Below, in pieces: positions 53,352 to 61,927 of a stretch of 64,000 bases of DNA. Every line of letters starts with the position of its first letter. The first letter of the stretch is position 1. Both the position numbers and the translations under genes were made by a program. The notes under the pieces were generated by a model. The model did no database searches and was not told the origin of the DNA. It was given only the letters and a program-made list of their open reading frames with translations. The DNA is taken from assembly GCA_964575975.1 (NCBI GenBank), contig CAZNTU010000007.1:1-64000 (forward strand). Reading direction: 5' to 3'. This DNA comes from G963674505 sp964575975 (GTDB lineage Bacteria > Desulfobacterota > Desulfobacteria > Desulfobacterales > SKZT01).

Positions 53352-53446
53352 GACGCGGAATTTTGTCAAAACCAAGACGAACGGGGGGTGGCTATCGCAT
53401 CGGCCATTCCGGAATTTATGCCAAGCCCCCCTAAAGATATTGGAAT

Positions 53447-54847
53447 ATGCGGACGGTAAATTCGAATCCAAACATTGGCGGAAACACGGCCGGGGAAAAA
53501 CCGACGGTCCTCGTGGTGGACGACCGTTTCCGGTCCTTTCGGTCGCTGTCTCGCCTGATATCGGGGGATGTCTTCGACACGGTCTGGGCACAGGACGAAC
53601 GTCGCGGCCTCGAATATCTGAAGCATCGGGGATACGAAGTGAAAATCGTCATCGTGGATCTTAAATCCACCCAAATGGGCGGAGGGGGATTCTTTCAGCA
53701 TGCCAGAAACCTGGCTCCATCCGCCGCGTTTCTGATTACCGGACCGCTGGGGCCGTTTTTGTATCAAGGAGGAAACTTTTACGATTGTTTCGGCCTGGGG
53801 TTGAAGCACAACATAAACGAGGTGCTGTCGAGCATTGTTCGTAAAACGGCGAACGGCGGAAGTTCCCGAAAAAACGGCGAAGCGAGGCGCGAGCGGCGGA
53901 ATGGCTATAAAGCCATTGTCGGGCGAAGCCAAGGCATGAACGAGATTTACTCCTTGATCGAAAAGTTGAAGAAGTCCTCCAGCACGGTATTGATACAGGG
54001 AGAAAGCGGCACGGGAAAAGAGCTGGTCGCGCAAACCATCCACCGCACCGGCGAAAGAAAAGACCGGCCTTTCGTGGCCATCAACTGCGGGGCCATTCCG
54101 GCGAACCTCATGGAAAGCGAACTGTTCGGCCACGAGCGGGGGGCCTTCACCACGGCCTTCAACCAAAGGACAGGAAAGTTCGAGGCCGCCAACGGGGGGA
54201 CGCTCTTTCTGGACGAAATCGGCGAGCTGGAAAGGGATTTGCAAGTCAAACTGTTGCGAGTCCTTCAGGAGAGGGAATTCCAGCGTGTCGGAGGCAATCG
54301 GAACATTCGCGCGGACGTCAGGATCGTAGCGGCCGCCGGACGGGACCTGAAACAGGCCGTGAAGTCGGGGCATTTCCGGGACGACCTGTTTTTCCGCCTT
54401 AACGTGGTCCCGATTCGCATACCGCCTCTGAGAGAAAGAAAAGAGGACATTCCCTTGCTGCTCGACCATTTTTTCGAAGAAGCGGCCGGGCGGATGGGGA
54501 GGCTCGTTCCAGTCGTCTCCAAAGCCGCCGGGAATGTCTTGCGCGACTACGATTATCCGGGAAACGTCCGAGAGCTGATCAATCTCGTAGAACGCCTTCT
54601 TGTGACATGCTCTGGCGAGCGCATCGATGTAGACGACCTTCCCGGGGAGATATCGTCGCAGGAAAACGGAACAAGCGCCTTCTTGAGCGACATTCCCTCC
54701 GGAGGGGTCCGACTGGAGGATATGGAAAAGGAACTGATCCTGAAGACCTTGGAAAAGACCGGCAACAACAGAACCGAGGCTGCCAAAATGCTGGGAATTA
54801 CCCGACGGAAGCTCTATTTGCGCCTCTCTTGCTACGGCGTCGCATAG
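53447..54847 (+). CDS. Sigma54 activator with degenerate receiver and GAFTTA loop
   Basis: The 466-residue protein looks like NtrC. The N-terminal receiver-like domain keeps D25, D26 and D71 but lacks the usual Lys, so it may not switch by phosphorylation. The AAA+ domain has Walker A GESGTGKE and Walker B TLFLDEIGE. The sigma54-contacting loop reads GAFTTA (232-237) in place of GAFTGA, an unusual change at a near-invariant glycine. The C-terminal Fis-type helix-turn-helix is intact (NNRTEAAKMLGITRRKLYLRL). It sits directly before the mtaB promoter region. Confidence 0.9.
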   Translation: MRTVNSNPNIGGNTAGEKPTVLVVDDRFRSFRSLSRLISGDVFDTVWAQDERRGLEYLKHRGYEVKIVIVDLKSTQMGGGGFFQHARNLAPSAAFLITGPLGPFLYQGGNFYDCFGLGLKHNINEVLSSIVRKTANGGSSRKNGEARRERRNGYKAIVGRSQGMNEIYSLIEKLKKSSSTVLIQGESGTGKELVAQTIHRTGERKDRPFVAINCGAIPANLMESELFGHERGAFTTAFNQRTGKFEAANGGTLFLDEIGELERDLQVKLLRVLQEREFQRVGGNRNIRADVRIVAAAGRDLKQAVKSGHFRDDLFFRLNVVPIRIPPLRERKEDIPLLLDHFFEEAAGRMGRLVPVVSKAAGNVLRDYDYPGNVRELINLVERLLVTCSGERIDVDDLPGEISSQENGTSAFLSDIPSGGVRLEDMEKELILKTLEKTGNNRTEAAKMLGITRRKLYLRLSCYGVA

Positions 54848-54855
54848 CTCCTGGG

Positions 54856-54903
54856 TGTCACATGGCGTAGCAATATAGACAGGCGGTTGTCACATGAGGT
54901 GAC
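54856..54903. promoter_or_regulatory. Candidate activator-binding repeats upstream of mtaB
   Basis: TGTCACATG occurs at 54856-54864 and again at 54888-54896, 32 bp apart (three helical turns). The second copy is part of the palindrome GTCAC-ATGAG-GTGAC (54889-54903). They lie about 90-140 bp upstream of the candidate sigma54 promoter, the usual distance for sigma54 activators. Confidence 0.65.
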
Positions 54904-54992
54904 GGTCGGGAAAAAGCGATTTCCTATACATTGTCGATAAAGGATTCTGGCCACTATTTACGGGCGCTTGCGATTTCGATCCTTCGAGAAAA

Positions 54993-55010
54993 ACGGCGCC
55001 CGAATTGCAA
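54993..55010 (+). promoter_or_regulatory. Candidate sigma54 promoter of mtaB
   Basis: ACGGCGCCCGAATTGCAA has GG (54995-54996) and GC (55007-55008) exactly ten bases apart and a perfect TTGCA, close to the sigma54 consensus. It leaves an untranslated leader of about 155 bases before mtaB. Confidence 0.65.
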
Positions 55011-55177
55011 ATCGATTCGGATAGGCTCGCGGACATTGTTCCAAAACCCGGTCGAAATAGAAGTCCTTTTCTTTTTCAATTCCGCGCATAAGCAAGAAAG
55101 GAGGAACGGGAAACCTTTCATAGTCGGAACGTCAAAAAAGGAAACCATTAAAAATTCCAAAAAAGGGGGAAACAAGA

Positions 55178-56554
55178 ATGGCACGACAAAAGATCACGCA
55201 AATGGCCTACGGCAGCGGCGAAGAAATGATTTTCGGAACCGCCAAAAAACCGGTGACCACCAAAAGAGGAATCGTAATCGGCGGAGGCTTTGTCCATCCC
55301 GAAGTCGTTCCGCATCCGCGTCCGGGCAGCGAAAAAACCATGAAGACCCTTCTGCGCGAATACGAGAGGGCAAACGGCGACGCCTTGGAAAGAATGGTCA
55401 TCGTGGGACATCCGACTCTGCAAGTCGAAAACGAGCATATCTTCCAAATGACCCACAACCCGAAATGGGGCGGTGAAATCGCGGCCCAGACCGCAAAGCA
55501 GATGGACGACTATCTCGACAAGTACGGCCTGAAAGCCGCCTACCGTTCCACCATCGCCGACCTTCGCAAGCCCGACATGCACGACATGCGCAACAGCGAC
55601 TACACCCACGAGGTGATCGAGTCGTTCAAGGAGTGCGCGAAATACGCGGACATCGTTTCCATCGAGTCCATGGGCGGCAAGGAGATTTTCGACCACGCGA
55701 TCATCAGAAACGACATCACGGGCATCCTCTTCGGCATCGGAGTGCTGGGCGCTATCGACATGGAATGGATGTGGGACCAGATCGTCGAAATCGCCAAGAA
55801 AAACAACTGCATTCCCGGCGGCGACACCAACTGTTCGGAGGCCAACACCGCCATGTTCATGGCGGGCGGCATGACCAGCAAGGACGTCCCCCACGTGATG
55901 GCTGCGCTAGCTCGCGCCATCGCCGCTTCCAGAACCCTGGTCGCCTACGAGTGCGGCGCGACCGGTCCGACCAAGGACTGCGCCTACGAAGATCCCATCA
56001 TCAAGGCCATGGCGGGAGTTCCGATCTCCACCGAAGGCAAGACCAGCGCCTGCGCCCATTCCGACTTGGCGGGCAACCTGATCGCGGCCGTTTGCGACCT
56101 GTGGAGCAACGAGGCCGTGGAATACCACGACATGTTCGGCGCGACCACCACTTCCGTGTTCGCGGAAATCCTGGGATACGACTGCGCCATGTTCAACTCG
56201 GCCATCCAGCTGGGCTACGAGCAGCAGATGAAGGAAATCCTCGTCAACTCCGACATGTACCGCGATTCCCACAGCCTGATCCTGGCGCCCAACAACGCCT
56301 GGGAGGTCGGAAACGCCATCGTGAGCAACCGCGAAAAAGGCAACTACGCCAGTGCGAGGGCCGGCGCGATCGCGGCCGGCAAGATCATCATGAACGATCC
56401 CAAGATGAAACTGACCGGCCTCGAGAAGAAAGCGCTGGAGACCGCCATGGGAGAACTGGAATCGCTTCCGGATGCAGAGGGCGATTTCATCCAAATGTGC
56501 CTCGACAAATACAAGAACGTGAAGGGCTTCAACCCGGCGTCTTACGGGCTGTAG
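55178..56554 (+). CDS. mtaB: Methanol:corrinoid methyltransferase MtaB
   Basis: MtaB activates methanol with zinc and transfers its methyl group to Co(I) of MtaC. The 458-residue protein is very similar in layout to Methanosarcina MtaB (about 460), with a matching start and end (GFNPASYGL). The three zinc ligands are present: E163 (SIESMGG), C219 (DTNCSEAN) and C268 (TKDCAYED). The family is specific to methanol, so this assignment defines the island. A sigma54-type promoter lies upstream and a terminator downstream. Confidence 0.95.
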   Translation: MARQKITQMAYGSGEEMIFGTAKKPVTTKRGIVIGGGFVHPEVVPHPRPGSEKTMKTLLREYERANGDALERMVIVGHPTLQVENEHIFQMTHNPKWGGEIAAQTAKQMDDYLDKYGLKAAYRSTIADLRKPDMHDMRNSDYTHEVIESFKECAKYADIVSIESMGGKEIFDHAIIRNDITGILFGIGVLGAIDMEWMWDQIVEIAKKNNCIPGGDTNCSEANTAMFMAGGMTSKDVPHVMAALARAIAASRTLVAYECGATGPTKDCAYEDPIIKAMAGVPISTEGKTSACAHSDLAGNLIAAVCDLWSNEAVEYHDMFGATTTSVFAEILGYDCAMFNSAIQLGYEQQMKEILVNSDMYRDSHSLILAPNNAWEVGNAIVSNREKGNYASARAGAIAAGKIIMNDPKMKLTGLEKKALETAMGELESLPDAEGDFIQMCLDKYKNVKGFNPASYGL

Positions 56555-56608
56555 GATTCAATGCCCAACGCCCGAGGCTTGTAACTTTCGTTCAAACGTG
56601 ACAAGATG

Positions 56609-56650
56609 GGCACGACTGTCGCTAAAGCGCCGGTCGTGCCTGCATTTTTT
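56609..56650 (+). terminator. Rho-independent terminator after mtaB
   Basis: GGCACGAC (56609-56616) and GTCGTGCC (56633-56640) form a perfect 8-bp stem, followed by TGCATTTTTT. It separates mtaB from the zinc-ribbon and ramA genes and would give mtaB its own, probably more abundant, transcript. Confidence 0.8.
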
Positions 56651-56666
56651 ATATGGAACTCCTCTC

Positions 56667-56873
56667 ATGATCGGATGCGCGAGATGCGGCAGATGGCATT
56701 CGGATGCCGAAAAGTTCGCCGGGAAAGGTCTTTCCTGCACGGAGGTCAAGCGGTATTGGGGCAAAATCAGGGAGGAACATCACCGGTCCGAGGGGCATCT
56801 TCCGCAAATTACCGTGGACGACGAAGGCGATTGGATTTGCATGAAATGCGGCGATAAATTGTTTTCAAAATAA
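56667..56873 (+). CDS. Small zinc-ribbon protein before ramA
   Basis: The 68-residue protein has CARC near its start (4-7) and CMKC near its end (58-61), four cysteines that could form one zinc or iron site across the protein. Between them is a charged helix rich in His and Glu. ATG 56667 was chosen within a slightly longer frame. It is 28 bp before ramA in the same direction. Not recognised; a role in handling metal or in RamA activity is only suggested by position. Confidence 0.6.
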   Translation: MIGCARCGRWHSDAEKFAGKGLSCTEVKRYWGKIREEHHRSEGHLPQITVDDEGDWICMKCGDKLFSK

Positions 56874-56901
56874 AAATTACAGCAGGGGGGCGAGAAAGAA
56901 T

Positions 56902-58581
56902 ATGCCGAAATTGGCAGTCGCAATGGATTTGGGAACGAGCGGGTTTCGAGGCCAGGCCATCGATTTGGACAACGGGGGCAGGATTCTGTCGACAGCCGTG
57001 ACCACCAGGCATCCGTTGGCCGGCGCGAACGTGATCGATCATCTCCATTTCGCCCTCGAGGCCGGCCTGGATTGCGCCCACGACGTGGTCGTACACGCGG
57101 TCAACCGGGTGATCGACAATTTGCAGGTCGATAAAGGACGGATCGTCCGGATGGCGGTTTGCGGCAACCCTATACAGCTTTCTCTTTTTCAGGAGATCGA
57201 GATTCGGGACTTGGCCTACGCGGGAAAACGCAAGCTGGAATCGCTCGGGGTCGTTCCTCCCAAGAGAGACGCCCAAATCGTCAAGGCTTCCGAAATTCGA
57301 GGACTGGATTTGAATCCGGATGTAGAAGTCCTGATTCCGCCCGCAGTGCGGCACGAGATCGGCGCCGACGCGTTGGCCATGATGATCCAGACGGGCATGC
57401 TGGAGAAGGAGGAAATCTCCATCGTCACGGATTACGGGACCAACGCCGAAATGGCTCTCGTGCATAACGGAGTGGTCTATACCGGTTCCACGGCGGCGGG
57501 TCCGGCGTTGGAAGGGCAGCAGATCGAACACGGCTTGCTGGCGCTGCCGGGGGCCATATCCGACGTCGATTTCGAACCCGACGACACCGGCTCGTACAAA
57601 TACGGGGTTTTCTCGGACAAGCCGTTGCCCGGAAAAATGAAAACCACGGTTTTGGACAAGGGCATGTCGGCGAAATCCGGGGACACGGTGGACCCCAATA
57701 CCGGCAAAGTCCTCGAGAAAGGGGAGCTGAGAGCCGTTGGCATCACCGGCACGGGCGTGGTGGGGCTGATCAGCCAGGGCATCAGGGCGAACTTGGTCAA
57801 AATACCGCGCATCGGCACTTTCGACACGAACATCCACTTGCCCGACGGCGTCAGGTTCACCGAAAAGGACTTGAAGGAGGCGGGCAAGGCGATCGGGTCG
57901 GTCAGGGCCGGCCATGTCACCCTTTGCCAGGAAGCGGGCATACGGCTGGAGGACATCGAGACGGCGTACATGTCCGGCGCGTCCGGCACCTACGTCGATG
58001 CCCTCAAGGCACAGGAAATCGGCATGATCCCCGGGAACGTGAAAAAAATCTTCCAGGTGGGCAACACCTCTCTGGCGATGGCGCGGGATATCGTCCGGAA
58101 CGTGGACAAGCTCCGGGAAATGAAAGACGTCGCCGACGATCTGCGGCAGCATCACTGCATGTTCGCGGCCTCCAAGGTATTCGAAAAGGTCTACATTCTG
58201 GAATTGTCCTACTGGACCGAGGGCATGCCCCTGAACCAGTACCAAAAATTTCTGGGAAAATACGGGCTGCCGGCTCTCAAGGAAATCACGGAAAAACCGG
58301 AGGTCGTGAAGACGGTCGAAAGGGATATCCCCGACCTTGGCGAGCTGGGGTTGAAAATCATTTCGGACATCGGGGAAAGAAAGACCATTGTGTTCGAAGG
58401 ATGCGTGGGGGACGAGGCCTGCATCGAGGTCTGTCCCGAAAACGCGCTCGAAATCCGGCAAATCGGTCGCGAATACGAGATTACCATCGATGTGGCCCTT
58501 TGCGACGGCGTGGCTTGCCGCCGATGCGAAAGGGCGTGCGGCGAAAAAATATTCGATTTGATCAAACTCATTACCTCGTAG
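56902..58581 (+). CDS. ramA: RamA-like ATP-dependent corrinoid protein reductive activase
   Basis: RamA and RACo proteins use ATP to reduce accidentally oxidised Co(II) in corrinoid proteins back to Co(I). The 559-residue protein has an ASKHA-type core (MDLGTSGFRGQAID at the start, CGNPIQLSLFQEIEIRDLAYAGK, DYGTNAEMAL, GSTAAGPALEG) and a C-terminal ferredoxin region with two cluster motifs (CVGDEACIEVCPEN and CDGVACRRCERACG). This order matches archaeal RamA; bacterial RACo has its 2Fe-2S domain at the N terminus. A GGGGG-rich site precedes the ATG. Confidence 0.92.
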   Translation: MPKLAVAMDLGTSGFRGQAIDLDNGGRILSTAVTTRHPLAGANVIDHLHFALEAGLDCAHDVVVHAVNRVIDNLQVDKGRIVRMAVCGNPIQLSLFQEIEIRDLAYAGKRKLESLGVVPPKRDAQIVKASEIRGLDLNPDVEVLIPPAVRHEIGADALAMMIQTGMLEKEEISIVTDYGTNAEMALVHNGVVYTGSTAAGPALEGQQIEHGLLALPGAISDVDFEPDDTGSYKYGVFSDKPLPGKMKTTVLDKGMSAKSGDTVDPNTGKVLEKGELRAVGITGTGVVGLISQGIRANLVKIPRIGTFDTNIHLPDGVRFTEKDLKEAGKAIGSVRAGHVTLCQEAGIRLEDIETAYMSGASGTYVDALKAQEIGMIPGNVKKIFQVGNTSLAMARDIVRNVDKLREMKDVADDLRQHHCMFAASKVFEKVYILELSYWTEGMPLNQYQKFLGKYGLPALKEITEKPEVVKTVERDIPDLGELGLKIISDIGERKTIVFEGCVGDEACIEVCPENALEIRQIGREYEITIDVALCDGVACRRCERACGEKIFDLIKLITS

Positions 58582-58593
58582 GAAGAGCGTTCA

Positions 58594-59181
58594 ATGGAAA
58601 AGGAAACAGTCAACGAAGCGATCATGGAGGTTCTCGGGAGGGCGAAAGGAATCAGGAAGGTTTGCCGGTTGCGTGCCGAGGATTACCAAGTTATCCTTCA
58701 AAAGGAAGAGGAGGCCGAAAAGCGCTCGTTGATGGGGCTCGGAAAAGTAGTCAACACCGGCGTGAGGGAAGTCCTGAACTACGATTTCGTGTATGCCGCA
58801 TTGACGACCATGGAGTTCGACTGGGGGGCTCACGCGACCCTGGTTCTTAAAAAGGGCTCCGAAACCGTTGGCGAGGAGGTCAGGGACGAAGAAACCATTT
58901 GTCGGCTTTCGAAACAGAAAGACGTGTGGTTTCTCCATAAAAATTTCGTGGTGTACAAGGATAAAATCTCGTTTCCCGAGGATATTATGAAAAAAATCTG
59001 CCACTTCGAAATCCCTTTCCTTCCCGCCGAGTTCTGCATACTGGAGGACGACCGCTTCGAATGCCGTTCCATCAATTACGCAAACCCGTCCACCCTTTGC
59101 GACATATATCTGAAGGAAAAATACTTCGACGGGATCGACGAGAGGGGATTGGGAACAATACTCGTAGCGGCGGACGTCTGA
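58594..59181 (+). CDS. Unknown protein between ramA and sensor kinase
   Basis: The 195-residue soluble protein is not recognised. It is rich in charged residues, with a helical start, a central WGAHATLVLKKGSETVGEEV strand-like part and a C-terminal region with ICHFEIPFLPAEFC and two more cysteines. It begins 12 bp after ramA and ends one base before the kinase gene, so it belongs to this operon. Its link to corrinoid methyl transfer is from position only. Confidence 0.75.
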   Translation: MEKETVNEAIMEVLGRAKGIRKVCRLRAEDYQVILQKEEEAEKRSLMGLGKVVNTGVREVLNYDFVYAALTTMEFDWGAHATLVLKKGSETVGEEVRDEETICRLSKQKDVWFLHKNFVVYKDKISFPEDIMKKICHFEIPFLPAEFCILEDDRFECRSINYANPSTLCDIYLKEKYFDGIDERGLGTILVAADV

Positions 59182-59182
59182 T

Positions 59183-61126
59183 ATGATTCACACGCACGAA
59201 GAAATACGCCAAATTCTGGATCAGCTCCCGGACGGACTCGTCACCATGAACAAAAAGGGGCGCGTGACCTATTTCAACGAAGCCGCGGAGCGGATCACCG
59301 GAATACCCATGGACGAGGCCTTGGGCATGCATTGCCGGGACCTGTTCCAATCCACGACCTGCGAAACCGAAGGCGTGCCCCACAGAAACGGCCAGGCGGG
59401 AAAAAACCTGTACGACCGGGAGTTCAGAGTCACCCGGCTGGACGGAAAGCGAATTTCCATCATATCCAGCATTTCCGCGCTCAAGGACCGTGCCGGCAAT
59501 GTGATCGGAGGCATGGAAGTCTTCAAGGACATTTCCGGCAGAAAAGCGCTGGAAGACGACCTTGGGATGTCCGAAAGCAAGTACCGCCGCATCTTCGAAG
59601 GCTCCCAGGACATGATTTTCATCACCACCAAGGACGGCGTATTCAAGGAGGTCAACCAGGCGGGGGTGGAATTGCTGGGATACGACAGCAAGGAGGAGCT
59701 TCTCGCCTTGTCTTCGGTGGAAGAAATATACCAGAATCCGATGCATCGCAAAGTATACCAGAAGGAGATGGAAAGACACGGGTTCGTGAAGGATTTCGAG
59801 GCCCGTTTCAGGAAAAAGGACGGCAGCCTTATCCACTGCCTGGTCTCCGGCACGGCGGTCAGAAACGGCACTGGCGAAATCGTCGGATACGAAGGAATCA
59901 TAAAGGATATCACGGCCCGCATGGACGCCGTCAGGGATCTCCACAAGCGGCACCGCGAGCTGTCCCTGCTCAATTCCGTGGCATTGGCCATGAACATGAC
60001 CCAGAACTTGGACCACGTTCTCCGCACCGCCTTGGAGAACGTGTTGGACGTCCTGGGTCTGTCGTCGGGCGGAATCTATCTCATCGACCACGAACGATGT
60101 TCTTTTTCGCTTCGAGTGCGCCAAGGCCTTCCCGACACGGACGCTCTGTCTCCCGCTTCCATTCGATTCCACGATCGTGCATTGATGAAGGCTCTGCTCG
60201 ACAAGGACTTGGCGCTTACTCCCGAACCCACGTTTCCTCCTTTTAAAATCGTATTCGACGACGAAATCGCGATCAATGCATCGCATTTGACCTGCTTTCT
60301 CATAACCGCCAAGGAAAAGGCCTCCGGATTCATCGCGCTGGATCTCGGGCAAAAGGTTCTCACGGAAAACGATCTGCACCTTCTAGGTTCGTTGGGCAAT
60401 TTTCTGGGAGGAGCCGTCGAAAACAACCGGCTTTTGCGGACGATACAAAAGCACCGGGAAGAACTGAAAAGACTCACGGCGCAATTGTTTCAATCCCAGG
60501 AGACCGAAAGAAAGCGCATCGCCCGGGAGCTTCACGACGAAGCAGGGCAAGCCCTCACCGGAATCAACTTTTCCCTTGAAACCATCGAAAAGAACCTTCC
60601 GGACGAGAGCGATCAAGTAAAGGGACTCGTTCAGGACATCAAAAAGCAGCTCAACCGGACGTATCAGGAAATGCGGCGCATTTCCCATCGGCTGCATCCG
60701 GCGCTGCTGACCGACCTTGGGTTGGAGCCCGCCTTGGACGCCTATTTGTCCCGTATTTCTAAACACTGCAATTTGGACATTCGCTTCAGAATGGTCGGGT
60801 TCGAGCAAAGGCTCGCTCCGGATTTGGAGACTTTGCTGTACCGCCTTTCCCAGGAGGCGCTTACCAACACGCTCAAACACGCGCAGGCCAAGACGTTTCA
60901 TTTGTCGATCATCAGGAGCTATCCGAATATCATATTCGTGGCCGAGGACGACGGCGTGGGGTTCGACGCCTCCAAGGCGGACCAGCGCAAAGACGCCCTG
61001 GGCCTGTTGTCGATGCGCGAGAGGGCGGCGATGGCGGGAGGAAAGTTCGCGCTGCGGACCGCGCCGGGGGCAGGCGTGCGCATACGCATCGAAATTTCCA
61101 TCAAGGAGCATGCCGATGAACGGTAG
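59183..61126 (+). CDS. PAS-PAS-GAF sensor histidine kinase (HisKA_3)
   Basis: The 647-residue kinase is soluble. It has two PAS domains (about 8-118 and 130-250), a GAF domain (about 270-420), and a NarX-type dimerisation domain with the phospho-His near 450 (ARELHDEAGQALTGI). A HATPase domain follows with DDGVGFD and GLLSMRERAAMAGG. It is paired with the overlapping LuxR-type regulator. Signals could be redox state, methanol or a cofactor; none is shown by the sequence. Confidence 0.9.
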   Translation: MIHTHEEIRQILDQLPDGLVTMNKKGRVTYFNEAAERITGIPMDEALGMHCRDLFQSTTCETEGVPHRNGQAGKNLYDREFRVTRLDGKRISIISSISALKDRAGNVIGGMEVFKDISGRKALEDDLGMSESKYRRIFEGSQDMIFITTKDGVFKEVNQAGVELLGYDSKEELLALSSVEEIYQNPMHRKVYQKEMERHGFVKDFEARFRKKDGSLIHCLVSGTAVRNGTGEIVGYEGIIKDITARMDAVRDLHKRHRELSLLNSVALAMNMTQNLDHVLRTALENVLDVLGLSSGGIYLIDHERCSFSLRVRQGLPDTDALSPASIRFHDRALMKALLDKDLALTPEPTFPPFKIVFDDEIAINASHLTCFLITAKEKASGFIALDLGQKVLTENDLHLLGSLGNFLGGAVENNRLLRTIQKHREELKRLTAQLFQSQETERKRIARELHDEAGQALTGINFSLETIEKNLPDESDQVKGLVQDIKKQLNRTYQEMRRISHRLHPALLTDLGLEPALDAYLSRISKHCNLDIRFRMVGFEQRLAPDLETLLYRLSQEALTNTLKHAQAKTFHLSIIRSYPNIIFVAEDDGVGFDASKADQRKDALGLLSMRERAAMAGGKFALRTAPGAGVRIRIEISIKEHADER

Positions 61127-61781
61127 ACATGTAACCATCGTTTTGGCCGACGACCATACCGTGGTTCGCCAGGGTTTGGCCAAGCTGCTGGAGGCCGAAC
61201 CCGACTTCAAGGTAGTCGGGGACGCGGAAAACGGAAGGGAAGCCGTCGGCAAGGTGGAAAAGCTTCTCCCGGACGTGGTCCTGATGGACATCGCCATGCC
61301 CATGCTTAACGGCATCGAGGCCACGCGCCAAATCAAGAAAATCTCCCCGAAAACAAAGGTGGTCATCCTGTCCATGCACTCCCACGCCCGCTACATCAAC
61401 GAGCTGTTCAGCCTGGGAGCCTCCGGGTACCTTCTGAAAAACTCCACCGGTTCGGACATCGTCGCGGCAATCCGCGCGGCGCTCAAAGGGGATCATTACC
61501 TGAGTCCGGCCATATCGAGCCAAGTGATCCAGGATTACATCTCCATGAAAAAGGAGTCGGCCACCGACGACCTTTACGGCCAGTTGTCGAACCGGGAGCG
61601 CGAGGTGTTCCAAATGATCGCCGAGGGTCGCTCCACAAAGGAAATCTCCGATATTCTGTGCATCAGTCCCAGCACCGTGAAAACCCACCGGACGAAAATC
61701 ATGGAGAAGCTGCAAGTGGAAAACATCTCCCAGCTTGTCCAATTCGCCATTCGGTTGGGGATCGTGGATATTCAGATGTAA
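61116..61781 (+). CDS. NarL/LuxR-family response regulator
   Basis: The 221-residue regulator has a full receiver (DD near 11-12, phospho-Asp in LMDIAMPM near 57, Ser and Lys sites SM and LKN) and a LuxR-type helix-turn-helix (LSNREREVFQMIAEGRSTKEISDIL...STVKTHRTKIMEKL). ATG 61116 lies 7 bases after AAGGAG and overlaps the kinase gene by 11 bp. It is the expected partner of that kinase. Targets may include the ramA or mta genes, which is an inference. Confidence 0.93.
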   Translation: MNGRHVTIVLADDHTVVRQGLAKLLEAEPDFKVVGDAENGREAVGKVEKLLPDVVLMDIAMPMLNGIEATRQIKKISPKTKVVILSMHSHARYINELFSLGASGYLLKNSTGSDIVAAIRAALKGDHYLSPAISSQVIQDYISMKKESATDDLYGQLSNREREVFQMIAEGRSTKEISDILCISPSTVKTHRTKIMEKLQVENISQLVQFAIRLGIVDIQM

Positions 61782-61927
61782 AGGCCAGGGACCCGCACCC
61801 GAGGTCAAGCACGTTTCCGTCCTTTGCCGACCTTGGCGCGTCGCGGACAATCCCGGCGAAAATCTCGACCGAATAGCCTCAAACAAGCCGGTTGTAGAGA
61901 TGTCTGCACGCGATCCGGCCGGAAAAA

